Part shown: positions 1-6,244 of the stretch, piece after piece
Position numbering within the stretch: the first letter of the stretch is position 1
Layout of the letters: the number at the start of each line of letters is the position of its first letter
Source: Bacteroidales bacterium
GTDB taxonomy: Bacteria; Bacteroidota; Bacteroidia; Bacteroidales; UBA10428
DNA length: 16,746 nt
Direction of reading: 5' to 3'
NCBI GenBank assembly: GCA_016926235.1
Contig: JAFGOZ010000686.1
Coordinates: 1-16,746, forward strand
The notes under the pieces: model-generated
Databases searched by the model: none
What the model was told of the DNA's origin: nothing
Seen by the model: only the letters and a program-made list of their open reading frames with translations
Position numbers and translations under genes: made by a program

Positions 1-80
1 CAAAAGAATTTGGAATTAATATTTTAAACGGCAAAAAGCTATTCTAATCATATAAAAAACAAAAGGAGTTATAAAATACA

Positions 81-294
81 ATGCCAGCCGATAATATCGT
101 ATGTAAAACATTTGACAGTCAGTGGGTTGTCGAACGTCTCAGCCCATATCAATCCCGATGTACATCGGGCTGTAACTTTGACAGTGAAGTGCCCGCAATT
201 AGACACTGGTTATATTGCAAACATTTACGATGACGAAATTATTACTATATAATATTCATAACAGCAATAGGGCTGTAAGTACGTTGGCGGCATA
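81..294 (+). repeat. Palindromic cassette-boundary element E1 (attC-like)
   Basis: First member of a family of imperfect palindromes seen seven times in the window. Its left end (ATGCCAGCCGATAAT, from 81) is an inverted, imperfect copy of its right end (ACGTTGGCGGCAT, 281-293). The middle holds the perfect palindrome CCCGATGTACATCGGG (154-169). It is followed by a family core that reads GTAACTTT, AGTGA, CCGCAATT and CACTGGT with short spacers. The right 120 bp closely resembles E3, and the left part (GGGTTGT, GCCC, palindrome) resembles E7, which carries a shorter spacer. The layout suggests an attC-like recombination site, but this is inference: GTTGGCG is only an approximate GTTRRRY core. 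Confidence 0.6.
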
Positions 295-311
295 CTAAAA
301 AAGGCACCGAA

Positions 312-713
312 ATGATACGCAATTACTTTTATTTAATTGTTGGACTTTTGTGTATTCTGTTTGCAGTTACTCACACGCTAAATGGAGTAGAGACAAGTTT
401 ATCAAGTTTAGACAATGCTCAAATTGAAAACAATGCAAAAGTTGCCTTTACCTATGTATGGCATATAATAGGTATTGAAAATCTTGTTTTCGGAATTGCC
501 TTACTGATGATGGCAGTTCGTAAAAATCAATCAAGTGTTAAGTTTGTTGCATTGCTAATAATTGTGATTTTAGCAATGCGTTGGATTGTAATTGTATACT
601 TTACAGTATTTAACAATAATGGTGATTTAAAGCAATTGATTCCCGACACTATTGCAATTTTTGTGGTAATTGTTTTGCTTTTTCTTGGGACAAAAGTAAG
701 GGAGCGGATTTGA
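312..713 (+). CDS. Small four-helix membrane protein, function unknown
   Basis: A 133-residue hydrophobic protein with four predicted membrane helices at about residues 4-22, 45-68, 75-98 and 110-127. A polar loop (about 25-45) follows helix 1, and the basic end TKVRERI suggests a cytoplasmic C-terminus. I do not recognise a named family; an HTLNG motif after helix 1 and WH in helix 2 are the most distinctive residues. The ATG at 312 lies about 18 bp after element E1. The stop is one base before the start of the methyltransferase, so the two are almost certainly co-transcribed and translationally coupled. Together they form the cargo of the unit bounded by E1 and E2. No enzymatic role can be assigned. 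Confidence 0.75.
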   Translation: MIRNYFYLIVGLLCILFAVTHTLNGVETSLSSLDNAQIENNAKVAFTYVWHIIGIENLVFGIALLMMAVRKNQSSVKFVALLIIVILAMRWIVIVYFTVFNNNGDLKQLIPDTIAIFVVIVLLFLGTKVRERI

Positions 714-714
714 A

Positions 715-1293
715 ATGAGTAATTTATTTAACACTCATTTGCACCCAATGGAAAAAGCCGGTGCTTTAGAAAGCCGATTTCGGCTATTTCTACAAAATCC
801 GAGGAAAATATTAAGGAAATATATCCACTCGGGTATGACTGTTCTTGATTTAGGTTGTGGAACAGGTTACTTTACATTAGAAATTGCAAAATTACTTAAC
901 AACAGTGGAAAGGTTATTGCCTCTGACGTACAAAAAGGAATGCTTGAACTATTAAGGCAAAAAATACTAAATAGCGAATTACAAATACTAATTGAAATTC
1001 ACAATAACCAAGAAAACGCAATCTTCTTGACAGAAAAAGTTGATTTTATCCTTGCTTTTTATTCCTTTCACGAAATGAAATACATTGACAGCATCATTTG
1101 TGACCTGACAAGAATAATAAAACCCGAAACGATGATTTTTATTTCCGAACAAAAATTTCACGTTTCAAAAAATACGTTCAACAAAATAATTGAAAAAATG
1201 GAAAATAGTGGATTTGAAATTTGTGAACGACCTGTAATATTTTTTAGCAGAACAGTAATAATGAAGCAATTAACAGAAAGTACGACCGCCTAA
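715..1293 (+). CDS. Class I SAM-dependent methyltransferase
   Basis: A 192-residue protein with the Rossmann-type methyltransferase fold. Motif I is VLDLGCGTGYF (43-53), and the acidic residue at the end of strand 2 is D71 in VIASDVQKGML. A motif IV-like strand VDFILAFYSFHEM lies at 109-121 and is followed by a strand-5-like segment with E135. These fit family knowledge for a soluble methyltransferase of the UbiE/Methyltransf_11-25 type; the substrate cannot be deduced. The length is short for the family but complete for a minimal catalytic domain. The gene starts one base after the stop of the membrane protein. Its own TAA stop (1291-1293) lies inside the GCCTAAC core that begins element E2, so the gene ends exactly at the cassette-like boundary. 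Confidence 0.85.
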   Translation: MSNLFNTHLHPMEKAGALESRFRLFLQNPRKILRKYIHSGMTVLDLGCGTGYFTLEIAKLLNNSGKVIASDVQKGMLELLRQKILNSELQILIEIHNNQENAIFLTEKVDFILAFYSFHEMKYIDSIICDLTRIIKPETMIFISEQKFHVSKNTFNKIIEKMENSGFEICERPVIFFSRTVIMKQLTESTTA

Positions 1294-1425
1294 CATCATG
1301 TATAAAATATTGGGGGTGTGTTAATTGCCAACAAGTTTCTGCCCCACATCAACTTTCGTAATGACAGGCAGTGCCGTCTTCCCCAAGCCCCCATCAATTC
1401 GTACATGTGGGCGCTGGCAAACATT
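1287..1425 (+). repeat. Palindromic cassette-boundary element E2 (attC-like)
   Basis: Begins with CCGCCTAAC (1286-1294), which fits the integron RYYYAAC core as GCCTAAC and is an inverted near-copy of the CGTTGGCGG that ends E1 on the other side of the two-gene unit. Inside are nested inverted repeats: TTGCCA with TGGCAA, and CCCACAT with ATGTGGG. The family core GTAATGACA and CAGTG (around 1360-1375) is shared with E6. E2 is followed by genes on the opposite strand, so it would be the last element of this group. Its exact right end is uncertain; GCTGGCAAAC at about 1413-1422 is the best candidate. Confidence 0.55.
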
Positions 1426-1521
1426 TTGAGTCATCGGTATATTGTAATGCGAAATGAATAAGAATATTATTTTATATGTTGATTACTTATAAATGAAATC
1501 AGACAAAAAAATAATCTTGCA

Positions 1522-2367
1522 TTAGTTAGTCTTAATTTTTGTAAGGTTCTCACTGAGATTCCAAAGTCGTTTTGCCATTTCAAGGTCATTTGATAATCCG
1601 TTTACTGATGTCTCCTTATAACGCTTGTAAAACTTCCCGCTTATACTTATCATTTTATCTGATGTCGCAAGGAACAAACCTGGTTCTGCTCCTTTTTTTG
1701 CGTTCTGAAAGAACGGTCGCATCATAGCTGTAATCATACGAAACAGGGGTGGCATCTTCTTCTGTAGTTCTGTTTTGGTAGCCCCTGGGAAAAAACAATT
1801 CGTAGTAATGTTTGTATCTTTTAGTCTTCTGCTTAATTCAGTTGTAAAAAGATATTTTGCTAAAATAGCATGCGAAGTAACTTTAATAACGTTATATCCT
1901 TTTTCAAAATTTATATCATTGAAGTTAATTCCATCTTTACCATTAATGTGACCCATTGTGGTTATTATTCTTGCCGACTTGCTCAATTTAAGTTTTGGCA
2001 GTAAAAGGTTTGTCATTAAAAATGGTGCCAGATAGTTCACGGAAAATGTCATCTCAATATTATCTTCGTTAATTTGCCTGTCAAAAAAGTTGGCTCCTGC
2101 ATTATTAAATAGGATATCGAGATGTTCATATTTTGCATTAAATTGATTAGCAAATTCACGTATGGATTCTTGTGAACATAAATCTGCAATAATCAGATCG
2201 ATATCAGGATTCTTAGTTGATACAATAATTTTTTCCCTTGCTAATTGTCCTGCACTGAGATTACGGCATAACAGTATGACCTGATAATTCTTTTGGGCCA
2301 TACCTTTAGCTAATTCATAGCCTATTCCTGAATTTGCACCTGTTACTAAACAAACATTCTTTTCCAT
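1522..2367 (-). CDS. Short-chain dehydrogenase/reductase with degenerate active site
   Basis: A 281-residue SDR of the retinol-dehydrogenase-like type. The nucleotide-binding half is intact: TGANSGIG at 9-16, NNAGA at 88-92, and the structural Asn in VNYLAPF (N111). The catalytic half is not. Aligned without gaps to the usual pattern YxxxKAYxQSKLAN, this protein reads YNVIKVTSHAILAK (158-171), so the catalytic Tyr is Thr164 and the Lys is Ile168. Where relatives have VSS, it has TMG (137-139), so the Ser is gone too. The surrounding helix (LFTTELSRRL) is well conserved, which argues against a frameshift. It is probably a non-catalytic NAD(P)-binding protein, or an enzyme with altered chemistry. 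It follows the TetR gene by 39 bp and is presumably controlled by it. Confidence 0.85.
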   Translation of the reverse strand: MEKNVCLVTGANSGIGYELAKGMAQKNYQVILLCRNLSAGQLAREKIIVSTKNPDIDLIIADLCSQESIREFANQFNAKYEHLDILFNNAGANFFDRQINEDNIEMTFSVNYLAPFLMTNLLLPKLKLSKSARIITTMGHINGKDGINFNDINFEKGYNVIKVTSHAILAKYLFTTELSRRLKDTNITTNCFFPGATKTELQKKMPPLFRMITAMMRPFFQNAKKGAEPGLFLATSDKMISISGKFYKRYKETSVNGLSNDLEMAKRLWNLSENLTKIKTN

Positions 2368-2406
2368 TTGATGTTGTTTTACTATTTTCTGTAAAATTGG
2401 ATATAC

Positions 2407-3006
2407 CTAAAAAAAATTGATTTTTTGTTTGGTTCCAATAGCATTGTTTACTAATTCTTCGATTCCATCAAGCATTTTTCGAAAATCAGTAGGTTGTTTT
2501 ATGCTTGGGTAGTTGTAATGGATATACCCAACAATGCCCCTGTTGAGAATAGATGAAAAAATATCAATGTTTCTTACACTAAATGAGCCTTCAATATTTC
2601 CTTGCTCAATAATACCCGATATTATTGGTATTAGTTTATTCAATCTTAATTCATTAATATATAGTTCGAATTGCATAGGAACACCATGTTGAAATATTTC
2701 ATCAAGTTCTTCAGAAGCTGATAAATTAGTGAAAAGCGATAGCATTACATTTTTTATTTTTTCTATAGCGGTTAATCCTTTGTTACCCGCAATTTGTTCA
2801 GTGATATTGAAATATTCTTTAAAAGCCCTATCGATAATTTCATATACGATTTGATCTTTTTGAGAAAAATGATAAAAAAATGTTCCTTTGGCAAGACATG
2901 ATCTTTTAACTATTTCATCTATAGTGGTTTTTTGTATTCCTTTGTCTTTGAATAATGCAATAGCATCATCTAAAATTCGCTGCTTAGTATTTTCTCTTTT
3001 TAGCAT
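2407..3006 (-). CDS. TetR/AcrR-family transcriptional repressor
   Basis: A 199-residue regulator with an N-terminal TetR helix-turn-helix (about 10-56): TKQRILDDAIALF, then TTIDEIVKRSCLAKG and TFFYHFSQKDQIV, the hallmark turn and recognition helix. The remaining all-helical part (60-199) would be the ligand-binding and dimerisation domain; its ligand is unknown. The gene is first in a leftward pair with the SDR, 39 bp apart. Its promoter contains two related inverted-repeat sites around a Bacteroidota -7 box, so autorepression and repression of the SDR are likely. Members of this family usually sense small hydrophobic or toxic molecules, but nothing here shows which. Confidence 0.9.
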   Translation of the reverse strand: MLKRENTKQRILDDAIALFKDKGIQKTTIDEIVKRSCLAKGTFFYHFSQKDQIVYEIIDRAFKEYFNITEQIAGNKGLTAIEKIKNVMLSLFTNLSASEELDEIFQHGVPMQFELYINELRLNKLIPIISGIIEQGNIEGSFSVRNIDIFSSILNRGIVGYIHYNYPSIKQPTDFRKMLDGIEELVNNAIGTKQKINFF

Positions 3007-3017
3007 AATATCAATTT

Positions 3018-3067
3018 TGACCGTAGTCGGTTTTGCAAATGTATCAAAACATTTTTGACTACGGTCA
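3018..3067 (-). promoter_or_regulatory. tetR promoter with two probable TetR operators
   Basis: Two 11-bp arms match perfectly as an inverted repeat: TGACCGTAGTC (3018-3028) and GACTACGGTCA (3057-3067). Each also sits in its own small palindrome: ACCG-TAGT-CGGT (3020-3031) and TGAC-TACG-GTCA (3056-3067). Between them, on the minus strand, lies TACATTTG (3043-3036), an exact match to the Bacteroidota -7 box TAnnTTTG. One operator would therefore cover the transcription start and the other the -33 region. This is a classic layout for autorepression by the adjacent TetR protein; binding itself is inferred. Confidence 0.7.
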
Positions 3068-3292
3068 TTTTTGTTAAGGAATATTGATTTTTATTAATGA
3101 AAAGTAAAACGAAACAATGAAATAAATTATTGGTGTCCGGTTAAAACTTTTTAATTTTTTAAAATGCTTTTATTTATTAGGGAACTAGGTTTTTCTGTTT
3201 GCTTGGGGCTTACTTTCCGCCTCAGAGAAACGATAGTTCTTTGATTCCTTTTGAGACTATTATCGTGATTAGACAATTAATCTGATTTTTAG
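3068..3292. other. Gene-free stretch, possible insertion-sequence end
   Basis: No coding region was seen between the tetR promoter and element E3. GTGTCCGGTTAAAACTTTTT (3133-3152) resembles, from memory, terminal sequences of some Bacteroidota IS4-like elements. No transposase or matching opposite end was found, so this is a weak suggestion only. Confidence 0.2.
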
Positions 3293-3430
3293 TCCCGATG
3301 TACATCGGGATGTAACTTCATAGGAAATCGCCGCAATTCGTCACTGATAATATTTCAAACCGTTACGATGACAAAATTATTACAAAGTAATATATAACGT
3401 CAATAGTGCTATAAGTAGGTTGGCAACAAG
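3293..3430 (+). repeat. Palindromic element E3 (attC-like, orphan)
   Basis: Closely related to the right 140 bp of E1. It starts with the palindrome TCCCGATGTACATCGGGA (3293-3310) and continues with GTAACTT, CGCAATT and GTCACTGATA. It also shares with E1 the segment TTACGATGAC, AAATTATTAC and TAATAT, ending in TAAGTAGGTTGGCAAC (3412-3427). Unlike E1 it is followed by no intact gene, only decayed sequence, so it looks like an orphan or remnant copy. Its left end was not located; the sequence to the left does not match E1 or E7. Confidence 0.5.
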
Positions 3431-3785
3431 GCAAAAAAACATCGTGCTAATAATTGATCAGGTGATATGATTGTGAAAAATATTTACAGATGTTGTCTAA
3501 TAATTTTACATCACGAGATTTGAATGGTTCATAGATATCAGGCTATGAGCAAAATGATATAAATGGCTTGATGCTTGTTATCTAAATTAGAAAAATGAAA
3601 AAATGCTAAGTTTAAAACAAACATTTCCAATAATTCTAAAGAATATAAGGACTACAATTTTATCTTAGTACATGACAAAATAGTTAAATCATTGAAAATC
3701 AACAATATAACATGATAAATTATTGGGATAAAACCCTGACATTCAGCATAATACAATAGTTTTCTCACATCTTATTGTACTATAG

Positions 3786-3935
3786 ATGAATGCCAAGGTA
3801 GATAACAAATATAGAGAGTTATTTCAGTTGTTTAAAGAAACAACCAAGTACGTTACCGCAAGGCTTAAAAACCACTCAGATCCAATGATTTTGAAATCTG
3901 GTATAACAAATAAGTTATTTAGCGCGAGGCAGTGA
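3786..3935 (+). CDS. Possible small protein (49 residues)
   Basis: An ORF of 49 codons starting ATGAATGCC and ending at TGA (3933-3935). The product is basic and looks protein-like (YRELFQLFKETTKYVTARL), with a predicted amphipathic helix, but I recognise no family. A short inverted repeat, TACAATA (3752-3758) and TATTGTA (3773-3779), lies just upstream. It could be a real small gene, the remnant of cargo once carried next to E3, or chance. Nothing in its neighbours supports a role. Confidence 0.25.
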   Translation: MNAKVDNKYRELFQLFKETTKYVTARLKNHSDPMILKSGITNKLFSARQ

Positions 3936-3959
3936 AATTATTTTTGATAATATCATACA

Positions 3960-4130
3960 ATGACTTCTTTAAACCCTATGGCTTTTAACATTATCCTGAT
4001 TTTTGGCGTGCAAGCCATTGTGTTTTGTGCTTTTCTATAATTAATGAAACCCGTAAGGCTAGCTATTATTTTTTGGCTTTACTGTTTTTTTTTAGTGTTT
4101 AATCTAGTTCTATTAAATTATAAAAAATGA
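3960..4130 (+). pseudogene. Remnant of a membrane AraC-type regulator N-terminus
   Basis: This frame reads MTSLNPMAFNIILIFGVQAI and on to VFCAFL, then a TAA stop (4038-4040). The same frame continues as a second hydrophobic segment (AIIFWLYCFFLVFNLVLL) to a TGA at 4128-4130. The pattern NIILIFG followed by a helix and a second helix after a basic turn resembles the start of Bacteroidota AraC regulators with an N-terminal multi-helix membrane domain. No DNA-binding domain follows; the esterase gene starts at 4127. I read it as a truncated, stopped remnant. A chance hydrophobic ORF in AT-rich DNA remains possible. Confidence 0.3.
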
Positions 4131-5629
4131 GACACGTGAAAACATTTATGTCATTTTGTATGTCCTTCATGCTAGCCATTCCATTTGTGTCAGGCCAGGT
4201 GCAAACAATTGATCAAATAAAGACTGAACCGGTTACGGTTACAACCGGCATTACTTTTAAATTGAATTCAAAAGCGATGAATGAAGATCGGATCATCATG
4301 ATTGGTGTCCCGGATGACTACGCTACAAGTAATAAAAAATATCCGGTTCTTTATTTGCTCGATGGGCAATGGGGATTTAGTTCTACAGTTCAAACCTTAG
4401 GTTGGCTTTCAAATCCCCAGTATGGAATGATACCACAAACGATTGTAGTAGCTATCCATACCGGAGAGAACCGTGAACGCGACCTTACACCTACACAGAA
4501 TAAAGAAAACAATTTGGGTGGTGAGGCCGATAAGTTATATCAATTTATTAAGGAGGAACTCATACCTTTTGTGGATAAAAACTATAGAACTTATAACTAT
4601 CGAGTTATTGGTGGAGCTTCCTTAGGGGGATTGTTTGTAATGCATACTTTTGATAGCGACCCCCAACTTTTCAACGGATATCTTTCTATGAGTCCTGCCA
4701 TGTGGTGGGATAACGGTGTAATGCTGGATAGAACGAAAGATTTATTATCAAAGAATCCCAATCTGCACAATCGGGTTTATTTAGCATTGACCAATGAGGG
4801 AACGGCAATGGGTGTAGATTCGCTGGCCTCTATACTGGAAAAATATGGTTCAAAAGAATTAATTTGGAAATATGATAAACAACAGCAGGAAGTACATGAA
4901 ACTGTTGGTTATAAAGGTACATGGGATGGGATGAAATTCCTTCTTGCCGATTGGCATTATCCTCTGGTAGATTTTGGAACAAAGGAGCAAATATTTGTAT
5001 CACACGATCCTGCCTCTCATAATCCTGATGACCATAAAATTATAAAAGTATCTGACGCTATTTTAGAGAAATTTAGCGATTTGTACCTGGATTCTTATGG
5101 CAGAATTATCACATTAACTAAAGTTGATAAAACTTTACAATTTACTTGCAACCAGCTACCAACAGTTATATTATACCCTGAAACGGAAAACAAATTTTTT
5201 CTGAAAAATGCTGATGTTCAAAATAATTTATTCCTGAAGGGCTATGATGTTGAATTTGAATTTATTAAAGATGACTCATTGGTGGTAACTGCAAATGGGA
5301 AAATCGATTTTACTGCAAAAAAGATAAAGCATCCACCATTTGTAAAATTATCAGACAATATTTTGGATGAATATATCGGTAAATATTTACCAACAGGACA
5401 AAATATTGGCTTTGATGTGAGCAAAGAGGGCAATTCAATGAAAATATCAACAGATGGTCTCAATAGTAATATATACCCTATTGGAGAAAACAAGTTCTAT
5501 ATTTTATATAAAGGACAAATGAATTCAAGTTTTGAAATTGAATTTATTAAGGATGAGTTTAATAAGGTTACAAAAATGAATATTTCCAGAGATGGGAATT
5601 TAGTGTTCCAAAGCCAAAGGATAGAGTAA
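4127..5629 (+). CDS. Secreted esterase D-like alpha/beta hydrolase with two C-terminal beta modules
   Basis: A 500-residue protein with a signal peptide (1-23, hydrophobic core CMSFMLAIPFVSG). Residues about 30-285 match the putative esterase family (PF00756; Fes/IroE/esterase D type): YPVLYLLDGQ at 72-81, nucleophile elbow GGASLGG with Ser165, GYLSMSPAMWWDN at 184-196, and probable catalytic His257 in EVHETV. The family hydrolyses acyl, feruloyl or siderophore esters; the substrate here is unknown. The last 200 residues hold two similar modules, about 308-400 and 408-500. Both start with xSDxILxxxxxxY and contain ENKFFL/ENKFYI and EFEFIKD/EIEFIKD; they resemble DUF3471-like beta domains. The protein probably acts in the periplasm or at the surface. 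The start overlaps the end of the AraC-like remnant. No terminator was seen. Confidence 0.85.
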   Translation: MRHVKTFMSFCMSFMLAIPFVSGQVQTIDQIKTEPVTVTTGITFKLNSKAMNEDRIIMIGVPDDYATSNKKYPVLYLLDGQWGFSSTVQTLGWLSNPQYGMIPQTIVVAIHTGENRERDLTPTQNKENNLGGEADKLYQFIKEELIPFVDKNYRTYNYRVIGGASLGGLFVMHTFDSDPQLFNGYLSMSPAMWWDNGVMLDRTKDLLSKNPNLHNRVYLALTNEGTAMGVDSLASILEKYGSKELIWKYDKQQQEVHETVGYKGTWDGMKFLLADWHYPLVDFGTKEQIFVSHDPASHNPDDHKIIKVSDAILEKFSDLYLDSYGRIITLTKVDKTLQFTCNQLPTVILYPETENKFFLKNADVQNNLFLKGYDVEFEFIKDDSLVVTANGKIDFTAKKIKHPPFVKLSDNILDEYIGKYLPTGQNIGFDVSKEGNSMKISTDGLNSNIYPIGENKFYILYKGQMNSSFEIEFIKDEFNKVTKMNISRDGNLVFQSQRIE

Positions 5630-5941
5630 TAAAAAATAAAGATAGGGGCTTTAAACTGATCAATAAATTGAATTTGATAGCTCCCCAAGCCCTTCGATTG
5701 CAGAAATATATACTGATAAAGATGTGATTTTGGATTACATTATAGATTTAATAAAAAAGAATGATAAAAAGTGAAGGCACAAAAGCTCAGCCACTAATAT
5801 ATATGAGTATGAGCGGTCGGAACTGACAGTCCCGGGTACCAAAAACCAAGCGATGCTTCGACTTTGCTCGGCAACCGTTATTCCCGGTTTAACTACATCC
5901 CGGCAGTACCTGTTTTTTATATATAAACCTTAAGTCGGTTT

Positions 5942-6085
5942 TTATGTTTTCGGCAAGTAAATGCCTGTGATTAAGAAAACTGTAAGAAGCACAAATAAAC
6001 AAAAATAAAAATAACCACATTTTGTGATGTTGTTATGCAAGAGTGGAATTGATGACGAATAAAAATGATGAATTTTATTTTCCAT
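5942..6085 (-). CDS. Possible 47-residue single-helix membrane protein
   Basis: An ORF starting MENKIHHFYSSSIPLLHNNI with one strongly hydrophobic stretch (FYFCLFVLLTVFLITGIYL) near the C-terminus. An upstream ATG at 6139 would give 65 residues. The N-terminal part is encoded by a DNA repeat whose second copy (12282-12333) also keeps the frame, reading KIHHFYSSPIPLLQNNI. That similarity could simply follow from recent duplication of the DNA. No function can be suggested. Confidence 0.22.
   Translation of the reverse strand: MENKIHHFYSSSIPLLHNNITKCGYFYFCLFVLLTVFLITGIYLPKT
6031..6079 (+). repeat. 49-bp direct repeat, copy 1
   Basis: Shares the run GACGAATAAAAATGATGAAT and the preceding AAGAGTGGAATTG with copy 2 at 12282-12333, with only a few substitutions and a 3-bp gap. 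The two copies lie in the same orientation and bracket the 742-residue hydrolase and the receptor gene, which may mean that this 6.2-kb block has a history of duplication or insertion. Confidence 0.6.
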
Positions 6086-6244
6086 TGGCTTTATTTCCAG
6101 TATTAGATGTTGATATGTAGTAAGATAGCACGGGAACATTGATTATGTCACCAAAAATTATAGAAGGATTTCAAGATATGAAACCCAGGAAGTACAGCAT
6201 GCAGATGTTTATATAATTCTAACGTAACCCAACCAATAAGGACC

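Larger units (their letters stand above)
5630..6244. other. Intergenic region with decayed sequence
   Basis: No intact large gene. A frame open from 5667 to a TGA at 5772-5774 has no start codon but ends like a real protein C-terminus (SIAEIYTDKDVILDYIIDLI); it may be a gene fragment of unknown origin. Around 5852-5878 the stretch GCTTCGACTTTGCTCGGCAA resembles a short repeat I associate with many Bacteroidota intergenic regions. AAACC and GGTTT (5925-5941) form a weak hairpin. The rest holds a possible minus-strand small protein and one copy of a 49-bp repeat, listed separately. Confidence 0.35.

Noticed and set aside
5820..5900. GC-richer patch that might be a tRNA or structured RNA
   Set aside because: No cloverleaf could be drawn: no matching acceptor stem and no T-arm consensus in the right place.
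6220..6235. AACGTAACCCAACC as another cassette core
   Set aside because: It fits RYYYAAC by chance, but no palindromic partner or family core lies near it.
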